Assembly (NCBI GenBank): GCA_964035575.1
Contig: OZ037848.1
Span: forward strand, 992,001-1,056,000
Length of the DNA stretch: 64,000 bases
Direction of reading: 5' to 3'
Source of the DNA: Rhynchopus sp. YZ270_cl-10
Taxonomy: Eukaryota; Euglenozoa; Diplonemea; Diplonemida; Diplonemidae
Each line of letters opens with the position of its first letter. The first letter of the stretch is position 1. Positions 16,238-26,015 of this stretch are shown in pieces. The translations under genes were made by a program, and so were the position numbers. The notes below the pieces were generated by a model that worked only from the letters and a program-made list of their open reading frames with translations, was not told the DNA's origin and ran no database searches.

Positions 16238-16864
16238 TTATGAGTTGATTTCTTGTGTGAGGAGTTTGTGTTCCTCTAGGTCTATCTTGTTGTTGTTCAG
16301 AAGCCAGTCAAGGATAGTGGCTGCTTCTTGTTTGATTGCTTGACTTGTGTTCCCTGCCTTCTTTCCTCCTATCAATATCGTCAGTCTCTTCATTGCACCC
16401 TTGGTGTCCATTTGATACACACCACTCCCACTCTTGTTCCCTTTATTTTTACCCTTCCCTTTACCTTTACCTTTACCTGTCGATGGTGTCGGAGTAATGC
16501 TACCATCAAAAGTAGGCGGATTGTTGGGGTTGTGGAAGTTCCATGTCGGACCCAGGTTCGGTGTCAGGTTCGGTGTCAAATTCGGGGTCTGCATACTACT
16601 AATATGTGATAAAGCTTCTTGGAATGATGTCTGGTCTGAAGCACTCGGTTGTGGTGTGGATGTTGAGGTATATGTTGCAATTCCTGATAAGAAGTTGTCA
16701 GTTTGGTCTCCCTCATCTGAAGTCTTGATCGGGGCATCAATCTCCTTCAGGGTTTCTTGTTCTTGTTTGTTGAGAATATCAGATCGTTGTTGTGCTATGG
16801 AGTTCTTCAGTCTACCAATATCGAGTAGAAGCTTCTCGAGACTTGATGTATTGTTCAGTTGCAT
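16238..16864 (-). CDS. Conserved Polinton protein with C-terminal GN-motif domain
   Basis: 208 aa, ATG after AATAACAAAAA. The N-terminal ~40 residues are coiled-coil-like. The middle is disordered, with PNLTPNLTPNLG repeats and a basic stretch (GKGKGKGKNKGNK). The C-terminal ~60 residues (RLTILIGGKKAGNTSQAIKQ, then ILDWLLNNNKIDLEEHKLLTQEI) match a short helical domain that recurs in proteins of polinton-like elements. Function is unknown. Position beside penton and ATPase suggests a virion or packaging role. Confidence 0.65.
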   Translation of the reverse strand: MQLNNTSSLEKLLLDIGRLKNSIAQQRSDILNKQEQETLKEIDAPIKTSDEGDQTDNFLSGIATYTSTSTPQPSASDQTSFQEALSHISSMQTPNLTPNLTPNLGPTWNFHNPNNPPTFDGSITPTPSTGKGKGKGKGKNKGNKSGSGVYQMDTKGAMKRLTILIGGKKAGNTSQAIKQEAATILDWLLNNNKIDLEEHKLLTQEINS

Positions 16865-16881
16865 TTTTTGTTATTGCAAAA
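16865..16881. promoter_or_regulatory. 17-bp bidirectional gap, 208-aa gene / packaging ATPase
   Basis: TTTTTGTTATTGCAAAA is the whole gap between two divergent start codons. Both ATGs are preceded by four to five A. Such spacing is typical of viral rather than host genes, and the promoters must overlap or extend into coding sequence. Confidence 0.45.
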
Positions 16882-17622
16882 ATGATACGCAATTACGTTA
16901 CGAGGAATGAGTCACCTGAGGATGATGAACATTCAAAGCTTCTTCCGTCGTGGCCATTCAGGATGTTGTCTGTCGGATCTTCTGGGTGTGGGAAGAGCAC
17001 AGTGATGGGGAATATGCTGATGAACAAGGAGTTGAAGTTACCGTTTGACAGGGTTTTCGTTATCAGCACAACACTACACCAAAAGATCTACCAGGTTATG
17101 ATGGAGCACTTTGCAGGCATTGACGAGACGATACGAAGTGATCTGGAACGGGAGTTGAAGAAGAAGAAGGTGAGTGAGGAGAAGATCGACGAGACCTTAG
17201 AAGCCTTGAAGCCAACAGCAGAGTTCTTCGACAGTGTTGATGAGTTCGATGTGGAGGACCTTGACCCCAACCAGAAGAACCTTGTGTTGTTGGATGATAT
17301 TGTGATGGAGAAGAAACAGAGAGAGTTCATTGACCTGTATATACGTGGTCGTCATCGCAACATCTCACCAGTGTACTTGAGTCAGAGCTTCTATGACACC
17401 CCAAAGGCGATACGACAGAACTGTAGCTGCTTCCTGCTGTTCAACCTCAACAAGAAGGAGAGACGGATGATAGCGACTTCATGCAGCGACCTTGAGCCTG
17501 ATGAGTTCAACAGTATGTTTGAGGGTCTGCCCCGGTACAACTTCGTCATGATCGACAACCAGCCTGTTGTTCCTGAATTGAAGTATCGAAGGAACTTTGA
17601 TGAGATTCTGTTTCCAGGATGA
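16882..17622 (+). CDS. FtsK/HerA-type genome packaging ATPase (A32-like)
   Basis: 246 aa from the ATG after GCAAAA. The longer frame back to 16792 lacks an ATG. It pumps DNA into the preformed capsid. Walker A is GSSGCGKST (G32-T40, K38). Walker B is LVLLDDI (D138, D139). A conserved arginine-rich segment (YIRGRHRNIS) is followed by YLSQSFYDTPKAIRQNC, the family's sensor/glutamine motif. All key residues are intact, and the length fits the 230-280 aa of Polinton ATPases. Confidence 0.93.
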   Translation: MIRNYVTRNESPEDDEHSKLLPSWPFRMLSVGSSGCGKSTVMGNMLMNKELKLPFDRVFVISTTLHQKIYQVMMEHFAGIDETIRSDLERELKKKKVSEEKIDETLEALKPTAEFFDSVDEFDVEDLDPNQKNLVLLDDIVMEKKQREFIDLYIRGRHRNISPVYLSQSFYDTPKAIRQNCSCFLLFNLNKKERRMIATSCSDLEPDEFNSMFEGLPRYNFVMIDNQPVVPELKYRRNFDEILFPG

Positions 17623-17633
17623 TAAGAGAAACG

Positions 17634-17789
17634 ATGTCCGACAAGACGAGAGACTCAGAACCGAAGGTTCCTCGAGGGAATTCAGCCCGAGATGTGAGTT
17701 CGAGTGGGAGTGTTGGGAGCAAGATAGTGACGGTGATGTGTTGCAGAAGCAAGTGTGTAGGGAACCCCAAGGTTGTGGTCAAACGGTAG
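17634..17789 (+). CDS. Possible 51-aa basic protein
   Basis: A short frame beginning MSDKTRDSEPK 11 bp after the ATPase stop and ending PKVVVKR. It is Ser/Lys/Arg-rich with a C-C-R-S-K-C cluster. Support is weak: the position directly downstream of the ATPase and a basic composition seen in small core proteins. A competing 144-aa frame (17597-18031) overlaps the ATPase and lacks any recognisable feature. Confidence 0.3.
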   Translation: MSDKTRDSEPKVPRGNSARDVSSSGSVGSKIVTVMCCRSKCVGNPKVVVKR

Positions 17790-18027
17790 GTATTGTTATA
17801 CACATGTTAACCCCCATGCACGCGGTGAGGGGCACGTTGCAGATGTTGAGAAAGGAGATAAAGAAAAGCCCATTCCCACCGTACCCACTCTTTTTGTTCA
17901 CACCCACGTATTTCACACCACATCACAATGGAACCGCAATGGATTATCCACCAGCTTATCCCTTGTCTCTTGCACAATCTTCAACCCCACACTCACACAG
18001 CAACACACCAACAGTTAAACTACACAA

Positions 18028-19488
18028 ATGACAAAATACAACAAAATGTGGAAGGCACTCCGAATGTGCAGCACAAAGGCCAAATCAGAGAACGAGGGAT
18101 GGCTACAAGTCGGCCAGAAGACGTTTTACGGTGTTGGCAGCGTTGTTGGCCTTATGGGAGCGGCGTGGGGAGTGCATGACTCATACACGAAGACCAACTA
18201 CTACCTCGACAAAATGCTCGAGGATATTGTCACAGCACCGTACGAACCCGAAGTACCAATTGGCAGGGAGTATGTTCCAAGACAGCAAGATGGTAAACTG
18301 GAGAAGGATTTAGGCGACAACATCGCCAAGAATACATACTTCTTCATGTTGACGGGTGAGAGCGGCTCAGGCAAAACCACGATGATGCAGCATGTGCTGA
18401 AAAAAAACTACAAGGAAGGCGTGATCTTTGTGGCGGTCAATGCGGATAAGCTGTCGAAGGTGCCTAGCAACAAGATGAGAGATATGGTTGAGGAGGCTGT
18501 GCTCGAGAAGTTCAAACAATGCAAGGATCATCCCCGCCATGACCCCGGTTTTACGGGCTTCATCCAACACGCCAACGAGGTCCGGAAGAGGGCGAAGGCG
18601 AAGGAGAAGGAGAAGGCACATCCGCTGATCATCTACATCACTCTGGACACGAAGACTACAAAGCTCAGTTACGAGGTTATGCATGATATTGCCGTGGCTG
18701 TCGGGGGAATGGCAAGCGACCTTTCATCGAAGCAGAACTGTTGCAAGACCATTCTCGAGTTCTCCAAAACAGGAATCTCGGACAATCTCAGGCAAATCCG
18801 CGGTGATTTCCACCGTTTGGAAGTGGGTGCAATGACAGAGGACGAGTTCCTGCGGATTGGGAAGCAGGTACTGGCGGTGAAGGATCCCGAGAATCTTATT
18901 GAGCCGTATCTCAAGCACTACCACGACTGGTTGGGAGGACAGACGAAGACCTTGACTCAGCTCGGGGATGAATTGGGGAGTGTGGGGATCAAGAGTATGC
19001 ACCATTTTGTTGCCTTTTTGTACAACATGATTATTAACCACACATCTCATCGCAGTTGCGTCTGCCACCGCTGAAACAAAGGATGAGGTTTTGAAGCAGC
19101 TGAAGAAGGGTATGTTGTTGTTGGGGTGGGTAGTTTGTCAATTATGAGACACACGTATTGCACAGAGATCGATAATCGGTTTGATGTCTCTGTGGATCAA
19201 GTGAGCGGAGCAGCAGAACTCGCGTTGTTGACAGACATTGCCAAGACTGGGACAACGGGTTACAATCCGCGGGGCCACAGCAATAAAGCCATAGTGAAGA
19301 GTTTGATGAACCGCGACTCAGAGGCGACACTGCTCCGCAAAGTGGGCATGGATACCGTGAGGATCCACCGCTACTCTCACGCGCTGTACCTGCTTGGTGT
19401 GAAGGAGCCAAATTCAAAGGACTTAGAATTGAAGAAGAAGATTGCAGAAGTGAAGGAGAAGTTCAGGATGAACGCGAAGTCTGCGTGA
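18028..19488 (+). CDS. Spliced P-loop ATPase (AAA+/STAND-like), cargo gene
   Basis: Three exons: 18028-18994, 19056-19109, 19166-19488. The introns of 61 and 56 bp both start GTATG and end AG. Splicing restores one frame of 447 aa, whereas the unspliced frame stops at 19074. A weak hydrophobic stretch lies near residues 33-45. Walker A is GESGSGKT (G110-T117). A likely Walker B strand is LIIYITLD near residue 205-213. A helical C-terminal region follows (QVSGAAELALLTDIAKT ... HRYSHALYLLGV). This layout resembles AAA+/STAND-type ATPases of eukaryotic microbes and is not one of the standard Polinton genes. It lies between the packaging ATPase and the right TIR and is the only intron-bearing gene of the element. 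It is probably captured host cargo. A defence, membrane or mitochondrial role cannot be chosen. Confidence 0.75.
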
Positions 19489-20318
19489 TGATATGGGTGT
19501 GGGGTGAAGTACTTTTGTGGTTCTTTTTTTTTTGTTTATTTGTGTCTGGAGGAGGTGGGGAAGGGTATGAAAAAAAAAGAAAAAACAGGGTGTTGTCAAC
19601 TGTCCCAACAACACAGGCTCATCCGGGTGTGGGTAGGAATAGTGAATATGTTTTGTGATTATATTTTTTACTTTGATTTGTCTCTGGAGGGGATGGGAAC
19701 AACGATGGGTCTTACTTGCACAATATGTGGGGGAAAAAAAAAACCGTCCTATGAGTTGAGTGTATGTCTCTGGTGCTTTGGGTCACAGCGAGGGGTTTTT
19801 GGTGTTGTTTTTACATTTTTCCTTTCCCAAACAAAACAAAACAAAACAAAAAAAGCAAAAAAAAAAAAAAAACAGACCGCCTGATGAGTATTTTCTTAAC
19901 TGTCTCTTTTTCACAACACACTCACCACACTCAGACAGGAGTACAACAAACTACACAATGGGGAGGATGACAAATTGTGGTTCAAAAGAACCCGTGGTAT
20001 AGGCCTACAGGGGAACGCCACGTAAAATAAAGACTAACGCGCCATGTGCACTACCTCTTGGGTGGTTGTGGAAACGTGCACTGCTTCCTATATAATTTGT
20101 ATAATTTGGAGATACAGAGTAAACTCACAGGTCCTCACACGTCCGTAAAGGTGAGGAGTATGCAGAGGACACCGACAGTCTAAACCATATCCATCATCAC
20201 GTCATCAGGAATACAGTCACCGAAGTCCGAGTCACTGAAGAATCCACTGCTGAAACAGGTATGACACACGTACACACAGGTATGTAAAAGGCTACATAAA
20301 AAGTGAATAATGAATAAA
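19489..20318. other. Right-arm non-coding region of the Polinton
   Basis: 830 bp without a supported gene. It contains homopolymer tracts (long T and A runs at 19520s, 19730s and 19850s) and simple AAAAC repeats that look like host intergenic DNA. A TATA-like CCTATATAATTTGTATAATTTGG lies at about 20088-20110, and a direct repeat of ACAGGTATG near 20258-20285. It may hold cis elements, or be host flank captured with the cargo gene. Confidence 0.6.
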
Positions 20319-20385
20319 ATATTGGCGCAGTACATTTCTACCGGGTTTTAATTCCTGCGCCCATCTCTCGATTTCTCCTATTACT
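20319..20385 (-). repeat. Right terminal inverted repeat of the Polinton
   Basis: 67 bp, inverted partner of 4184-4250, ending CTCCTATTACT. It is followed by the second CGCGCT target duplication (20386-20391). Confidence 0.96.
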
Positions 20386-21590
20386 CGCGCTGTTTTCGAC
20401 GCGTTGTTTTGGCCGCGTTCTATCGCGCTGTTTTCGACGCGTTGTTTTGGCCGCGTTCTATCGCGCTGTTTTCGACGCGTTGTTTTGGACGCGTTCTATC
20501 GCGCTGTTTTCGACGCGTTGTTTTGGCCGCGTTCTATCGCGCTGTTTTCGACGCGTTGTTTTGGCCGCGTTCTATCGCGCTGTTTCCGACGCGTTGTTTT
20601 GGACGCGTTCTATCGCGCTGTTTCCGACGCGTTGTTTTGGACGCGTTCTATCGCGCTGTTTCCGACGCGTTGTTTTGGACGCGTTCTATCGTGCTGTTTT
20701 CGACGCGTTGTTTTGGACGCGTTCTATCGCGCTGTTTTCGACGCGTTGTTTTGGACGCGTTCTATCGCGTTGTTTTGGACGCGTTCTATCGCGCTGTTTT
20801 CGACGCGTTGTTTTGGACGCGTTCTATCGCGTTGTTTTGGACGCGTTCTATCGCGCTGTTTCCGACGCGTTGTTTTGGACGCGTTCTATCGCGCTGTTTC
20901 CGACGCGTTGTTTTGGACGCGTTCTATCGTGCTGTTTTCGACGCGTTGTTTTGGACGCGTTCTATCGCGCTGTTTTCGACGCGTTGTTTTGGACGCGTTC
21001 TATCGCGTTGTTTTCGACGCGTTCTATCTCGCTGTTTTCGACGCGTTGTTTTGGACGCGTTCTATCGCGGTGTTTTGGACGCGTTCTATCGCGCTGTTTC
21101 CGACGCGTTGTTTTGGACGCGTTCTATCGCGCTGTTTCCGACGCGTTGTTTCGGACGCGTTCTATCGCGCTGTTTTCGACGCGTTGTTTTCGACGCGTTC
21201 TATCGCGCTGTTTCCGACGCGTTGTTTTGGCCACGTTCTATCGCGCTGTTTCCGATGCGTTGTTTTGGCCGCGTTCTATCGCGCTGTTTTCGACGCGTTG
21301 TTTCGTAAGTGTTTCATCGCGTTGTTTCGGACGCGTTGTTTTGGACGCGTTCTTTCGCGCTGTTTTCGACGCGTTGTTTTGGCCGCGTTCTATCGCGCTG
21401 TTTGTGACGCGTTGTTTCGGACGCGTTGTATCGCGCTGTTTCCGACGCGTTGTTTCGGACGCGTTCTATCGTGCCGTTTTCGACGAGTTGTTTTGGACGC
21501 GTTTTATCGCGCTGTTTTCGACGCGTTGTTTTGGACGTGTTGTTTTTGTTGAGTTTTATCGCGCTGTTTTCGACGGGTTGTTTTTGTAGC
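20386..21590. repeat. 38-bp satellite array, block right of the Polinton
   Basis: Continuation of the satellite from 4183. Copies become progressively degenerate from about 21300 and fade into diverged CGTTTTC/ACGCTTTTC pieces by ~21750. This marks the edge of the array. No higher-order spacer copy occurs here. Confidence 0.93.
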
Positions 21591-21771
21591 GTTTAAACAC
21601 GTGAGTATGGAACGGGCGCTTTCAACATGTCGTTTTCGTGCGTATGAAACGGATGCTTTTCAACACGTTGTTGTCGTGTGTACGACACTGACGCTTTTCA
21701 AAGCGTCGTTTTCCTTTCTCTGAAACGGACGCTTTTCGTGGAGGTGTAAATTTATCATTTTTTTATTGTAA
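21591..21771. repeat. Degenerate satellite edge
   Basis: Contains scattered pieces such as GGACGCTTTTCAACACGTTG that still echo the satellite, but no regular period. It ends at the TAA target of the next element. Confidence 0.6.
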
Positions 21772-22960
21772 GGGTAGCACAATTAAAAATATTGTTTAGT
21801 GTCCTGAGTGCGAACAGATTTTTGGAAATCCAAAAAAAAAAAAAATAGTTGGGACACAACTACAAAAAAAATAATTTTTATGGTTGGTTGGTTGAAGTCA
21901 GGACGGACGAAGTCTCGGAGGGCCCTAAGGGGGAAGGTAGGTAGGGCACTTCTGTCTGGGAAAAAGTGACCAGAAAAAAAAAAAAAATGTTGGGGTCCCG
22001 TGCTCCCAAATGTGCGAAATAAGCAAGAAATAAGCATTTTTGCGCACACGTGTATAAAAAAAAATCCGCCTCCGGCGGGGTTCGTTTTCGAGGATTTTCA
22101 GAGATCTCACGTTATGAAGATTTCCTTAAGAAACCATTGAATCTCATATTTCAGAATAATAGTACCTTAGAGTGTTTTTGGACACACATGTGACCCCACC
22201 GTGCAGAGCAATCGGCTCGTGCAATCAAAAGAAAGTGGAGAAAAGGTACAAGATTAAAAAAAGTTGGGTACCGTGCGCCTGCGGCGCTGCCTGTTCCCTA
22301 CCAGTTTCTACAGGCAAACACTTGCCCCCTTTACCTTACACTGACGGGTTTTGACCAAAACCAAGAACTTGTCCATTTCGGCAAATTGACCCCACCACAG
22401 AACGGACGGATTCCGAAAATGCAAATGCCGGTGTTTTCGCGCATTTTCATGTTTCAAGACGTCAGGATCAGGGAGAGAAAATCTGGTTGTGGGATTTACC
22501 TTGGCCCTCTTTACCCTACATGGATTTTGACCAAAACCAAGAATTTGGCCATTTCGGCAAAGTGACCCCACCACAGTGCGGACGGATTCCGGAAATCCCA
22601 ATCGCGGTATGTTTTCGGGCTGAAAACCCACTGTTTTTTCAGGGGAAAAAATTGCTTCCAAATGTCGGAATTTTCCGAATTTTCCTGAAAATGACCCTTG
22701 TTTACGAGTATGGGTTCATATTTTGCGAAAATTTAAGTCACTAAAATTTTGTCCATTTTTCCGTATTCACCCCACCACAAGCCGGGATTGGCTCAGAAAT
22801 GCAACAAAACGCCCCAGAGATAGGAAATAGCCTGAAAAGAGGGCAAAATAGGTGAGGGAAAAATTATTTTTTTTTGACTAGTTATTTTTTTTTTGCGTGC
22901 GTGCGAACAGATTTTTGGGGAGCGGTGGGACACTAAACAAGGTTTTTAATTGTGCTACCC
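21772..22960. mobile_element. Non-autonomous DNA transposon (MITE-like), 3-bp TSD TAA
   Basis: 33-bp terminal inverted repeats (21772-21804 and 22928-22960) start GGGTAGCACAATTAAAAA and end TTGTTTAGTGTCC, differing at two bases. They are flanked by TAA on both sides (21769-21771, 22961-22963). A GTGCGAACAGATTTTTGG motif sits just inside both ends in direct orientation. The interior holds four degenerate copies of a ~170-200 bp unit with TGACCCCACC (about 22190, 22388, 22563, 22767). There is no transposase. TAA TSDs are typical of PIF/Harbinger elements, but the TIR does not let me assign a family firmly. Confidence 0.85.
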
Positions 22961-24014
22961 TAAGGTATTTTTGAATATATTTATGAATGTACTCAGGCCT
23001 TGTCTGTTTTGGCATCATGAAACCACTTCGTTTGGCATGGACCACAAATACTTTCCCATATTATTATGTGTACCCCCTTTGTGTCAAGGAACTGTCACGG
23101 AGTTTTTTTATTGACTCCTCCGGAGTACAAAAAGTGTGCGATTTTTGTGTTATTGGTGGTTTTTTGGGGAAATATGTACTAGAAACGACATTCTGTGATG
23201 TCACAACGAAGTCTGTACTGCACGGGGGTCTGATTAGGGTCAAAGAGGTACCAAAACAAGAACACACATGGTTTATTTTTTCGGACGCTCACGTGTTTTA
23301 TGTAGTTTGTGATGCGTTATAATTATGCGGGGGTCGACGTATTATGTGGGTTTGGGTATCATTCTGCATAATTCCCGCACGCTTTTCATTTTTAAATTTT
23401 TTCAATTTAACCTCCAATTTACCCCCTTATGTACGGGGTCGGAAGGGGAACGGGCAGCAAAACTAGGATTAAGTGGAAGGAAAAACACAATTTAGCCTAC
23501 ATAGTGCTTACACAGTGCTTACATAATAACAGGTTCAGTTTGATATTTAACACGAACATTCTCAAAATATTACTTTAGCTATCATAATACGTAGACCCAT
23601 CCTTTAGGTTCCAGCGCATCAATCATCCGAGCTAGCGTAGGGTGTTTTGTATTCGCAAAATGTTATGATGATACAGTGGGATTGGTTTATTTGGACTCGT
23701 ATGTGTAGGAGCTGCGCTTTTTATTGTATGTGAGCCATGCTCTGATGTGTTTCATGAACCCTCCCCTCCCCACGCACCACCCTGCCACCCATCCCCAATA
23801 CAGAAGCCTGTTTTTTCCACATACCTACCCCCTGTTTGTATACGAAGTGCACTTTTGTTTTAAAGAAAATATCTTTGTTGCCTTCACCTATTACTCTAAG
23901 AAACCCCACGGGTACCCTACACTTCTTCTTCTCTAGACCTACAGGAATACTCCTCCTTACGCTATTCTAGGTTGTGTCTTTTATTCATCCTGAGATGACT
24001 GTGGGTGAGTAAAC
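22961..24014. other. Intergenic, no gene seen
   Basis: AT-rich DNA. A 111-aa frame (22987-23322) has no recognisable feature and base composition like its surroundings, so it is not called. A pyrimidine-rich stretch with CTACAG and TTCTAG lies 50-90 bp before the next ATG and could be a cis or trans splice acceptor. Confidence 0.6.
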
Positions 24015-25631
24015 ATGAAGCTCACGACAGATGACAGAGAAAACCTGGCAGGCCCAGTTTTAGGCGCATGCCTGGCTCTACGACGAGAGGAACTTTGTTT
24101 TCTAGCAGAGAGCGACAAACTGTGGAAAGCCTGCCACCAGACGAAGGTCGACCGAGCCCTGCTCGTGACGTCGCACAACCACCGGACGGTCAAAATGCAT
24201 GAAACTGTGAAGCTCTTGATGCGGACGGTGAAGTACATCATTGTGTCGGGGCGGCACTACGTCCCTCCTGGCCAGCTCTTCTCTGCTTTGGCAGAGGAGG
24301 TAGTTGTGTTTGAGGTTCTTGCACGCAACGCCCGTCTTTACACACGTCTTGTGCATTGGTGGAATACAGTAATTTCACACGGCCAAAGTTCACCACAGGG
24401 CATGTCGCGTGCGCAATATTGCTGGTTTATTCGCCGTCTCTTGTATACACTTTGCCCATTTACGCGTCCACCGGAGTATGTTTCAGCAAAGTCTGTTTCG
24501 CTTGACGACTGGGAGTCGGACCGACATGGATCTAGTGTACCTATCAAGACGTTTCTTCTTGGGTTGTTCAATATTACATGTGTCTTTGCTCCGTCGTTGC
24601 ACCCTTCGAATGGTGGGTTTGACAATCTGCGGCGGAAGTGTGAATTCCTTGATGATGCGTTCCCGCATGTGTTCCAAACGTCGCCGCCTGCAGCAAACGA
24701 TACACCACCCGCAACGGAGGTGCAGTTGACTGAGGAGCAGGAGGGCATCGACAGGCTTCTCGTGGCGAAACTGTCCCCGAGGGACGACACCCTCCCACAG
24801 GTGACTGAGGACAGACTGGCCGAGCGACCCTCTGTGCTGCCAGGCGCTTTGCCAGAGAGTCCACGGCACGCAACCCCTGACGTGCACAGCACGTGGCAGT
24901 CACAGATGTGCAAATACCTCTCCGACACGACACCCAACCCTGTCCTCCCGCGTAAGGTACAGAAGAACATCGACTCCCTGAGGAGGATGGCGCGTCCAGC
25001 AAAGAAGAGCCGTGTGAACCCAGGCGCGGACAACGCAGATCCGATCGAGCGCGTCATTGCACACCGAGGCAAGGATCCTGAGCTGGAGACCCCCTTGGAC
25101 ACTCTCGCCGACCACCCTGAAGGCCCACCACCAAAGAGGGTCATAGCACAACAACGTCCCATAGGGTCGCGTCTGCCTGGTCTGCGCTTGGGGTTGGGTG
25201 GGTGCGGTTCTGCGTGGGGTGGCAGCGACCAGTTTGTATCTTTGGGGGGGAAAACCATCTATGCGAATAAGGGCTTCGTTACAAGACCGGGTCGCATGAA
25301 GCAACAGGAGGAGGACATATCGAGCAAGGTAATGCACGCGAGTCAGCCTTCGTGGCAGGGTGCACCAGCTGAGGTAACTGCTATTGTGTACTTCCGCACA
25401 GAGGGTTCAGAGAGGAAGATGCGTCGCACTGTCAGGCAGAAGTGGCCACCCTCCCTCGATGTCATATGGAGCCAGTTTCCCTACCGTGTCACCAAAAAGA
25501 CGCACACCTTGTCCTTGACATGTGACCCCACACGCAACACTCTCGACGACCGTGCAGTTCTACAGACACTATACCAAGCCAGTCGCTTCAAACCACTCGT
25601 TTTCGACTTATTCCCCAAACCGAAGTGTTGA
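24015..25631 (+). CDS. Unidentified 538-aa protein
   Basis: Single open frame, ATG in the context GTGAGTAAACATG. The N-terminal ~220 residues look globular and mainly helical (LCFLAESDKLWKACHQTKVD ... LFSALAEEVVVFEVLARN). The middle (~225-430) is Pro/Glu/Asp-rich and probably disordered, with a basic patch (MARPAKKSR). The last ~85 residues look like a small alpha/beta domain (TAIVYFRTEGSERKMRRTVR ... PLVFDLFP). No signal peptide, membrane span or catalytic motif was recognised. GC content and codon use fit the host genes nearby rather than the Polinton. Confidence 0.65.
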   Translation: MKLTTDDRENLAGPVLGACLALRREELCFLAESDKLWKACHQTKVDRALLVTSHNHRTVKMHETVKLLMRTVKYIIVSGRHYVPPGQLFSALAEEVVVFEVLARNARLYTRLVHWWNTVISHGQSSPQGMSRAQYCWFIRRLLYTLCPFTRPPEYVSAKSVSLDDWESDRHGSSVPIKTFLLGLFNITCVFAPSLHPSNGGFDNLRRKCEFLDDAFPHVFQTSPPAANDTPPATEVQLTEEQEGIDRLLVAKLSPRDDTLPQVTEDRLAERPSVLPGALPESPRHATPDVHSTWQSQMCKYLSDTTPNPVLPRKVQKNIDSLRRMARPAKKSRVNPGADNADPIERVIAHRGKDPELETPLDTLADHPEGPPPKRVIAQQRPIGSRLPGLRLGLGGCGSAWGGSDQFVSLGGKTIYANKGFVTRPGRMKQQEEDISSKVMHASQPSWQGAPAEVTAIVYFRTEGSERKMRRTVRQKWPPSLDVIWSQFPYRVTKKTHTLSLTCDPTRNTLDDRAVLQTLYQASRFKPLVFDLFPKPKC

Positions 25632-26015
25632 CTCCTAACCTGTCGTTACTAGCTAAAGTGAAGGAGGTAAGGTGAGCCTGACTCACTAGTCTCATGATTC
25701 TCTTCCGAGAAATTTGTGACATAATTATTTCTTTTTGTCTTCTTGTTACAGTGTCTGCGTAGGCAGAGTCGTTGGTGGGATCACTCCACTTCCATCTTCT
25801 CCTCTTTTTGAGACAATCAGAAACCCCACTACAACCCTGCTTTAGTTGTAAGAATATCACCTCAGAACTCAGTTCACCCGTTCTCCGCTAGTAAGTCAGG
25901 TAGCCGCATCCTGGTGAACACACAACTCACGTCGAGGACACACTCAACATTTTACCCACAGGGAATACCTCACACATTTATTTGATTACTTTTGAAAACA
26001 AACAAACAACCAAAC
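25632..26015. other. Intergenic, probable 3'/5' untranslated region
   Basis: 384 bp, AT-rich, no gene. A CATTTTACCCACAG sequence 60 bp before the oxidase ATG could be a splice acceptor for a 5' leader. Confidence 0.5.

Larger units (their letters stand above)
4184..20385. mobile_element. Complete Maverick/Polinton (capsid-encoding), 16.2 kb
   Basis: The boundaries are defined by 67-bp inverted repeats starting AGTAATAGGAG and ending CTCCTATTACT. They are flanked by the 6-bp direct repeat CGCGCT (4178-4183 and 20386-20391), the target duplication length typical of Polintons. Inside are type B DNA polymerase, retroviral-type integrase, adenain-like protease, packaging ATPase, double-jelly-roll major capsid and penton genes, which is the defining Polinton set. 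All of these frames appear intact, so the copy looks young and may be competent to move or to form particles. The element is AT-richer than host coding DNA. It is compact, with divergent genes 17-45 bp apart and two ATGA stop/start overlaps. Family-level alternatives are an adintovirus-like or polinton-like virus provirus. The integrase plus 6-bp TSD favours Polinton in the broad sense. Confidence 0.96.

Noticed and set aside
17597-18031. 144-aa frame overlapping the ATPase end
   Set aside because: Low-complexity C-terminus, overlaps a conserved gene, no recognisable feature.
19074-19488. Separate 120-aa gene after the P-loop ATPase
   Set aside because: It joins in frame to the upstream gene through two GTATG...AG introns and is better read as its last exon.
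4184-20385. Classification as a virophage instead of a Polinton
   Set aside because: Virophages of the Mavirus type share polymerase, integrase and capsid genes, and the hairpins are suggestive. But the adenain-type protease, the PLA2-like and 208-aa proteins and the capsid pattern read as Polinton-type. A phylogeny of polymerase and capsid would decide.
20404-21589. Similar open frames right of the Polinton
   Set aside because: Same satellite artefact.
22987-23322. 111-aa + strand frame
   Set aside because: No motif, composition equals surrounding intergenic DNA, and an opposite-strand frame of similar quality exists.
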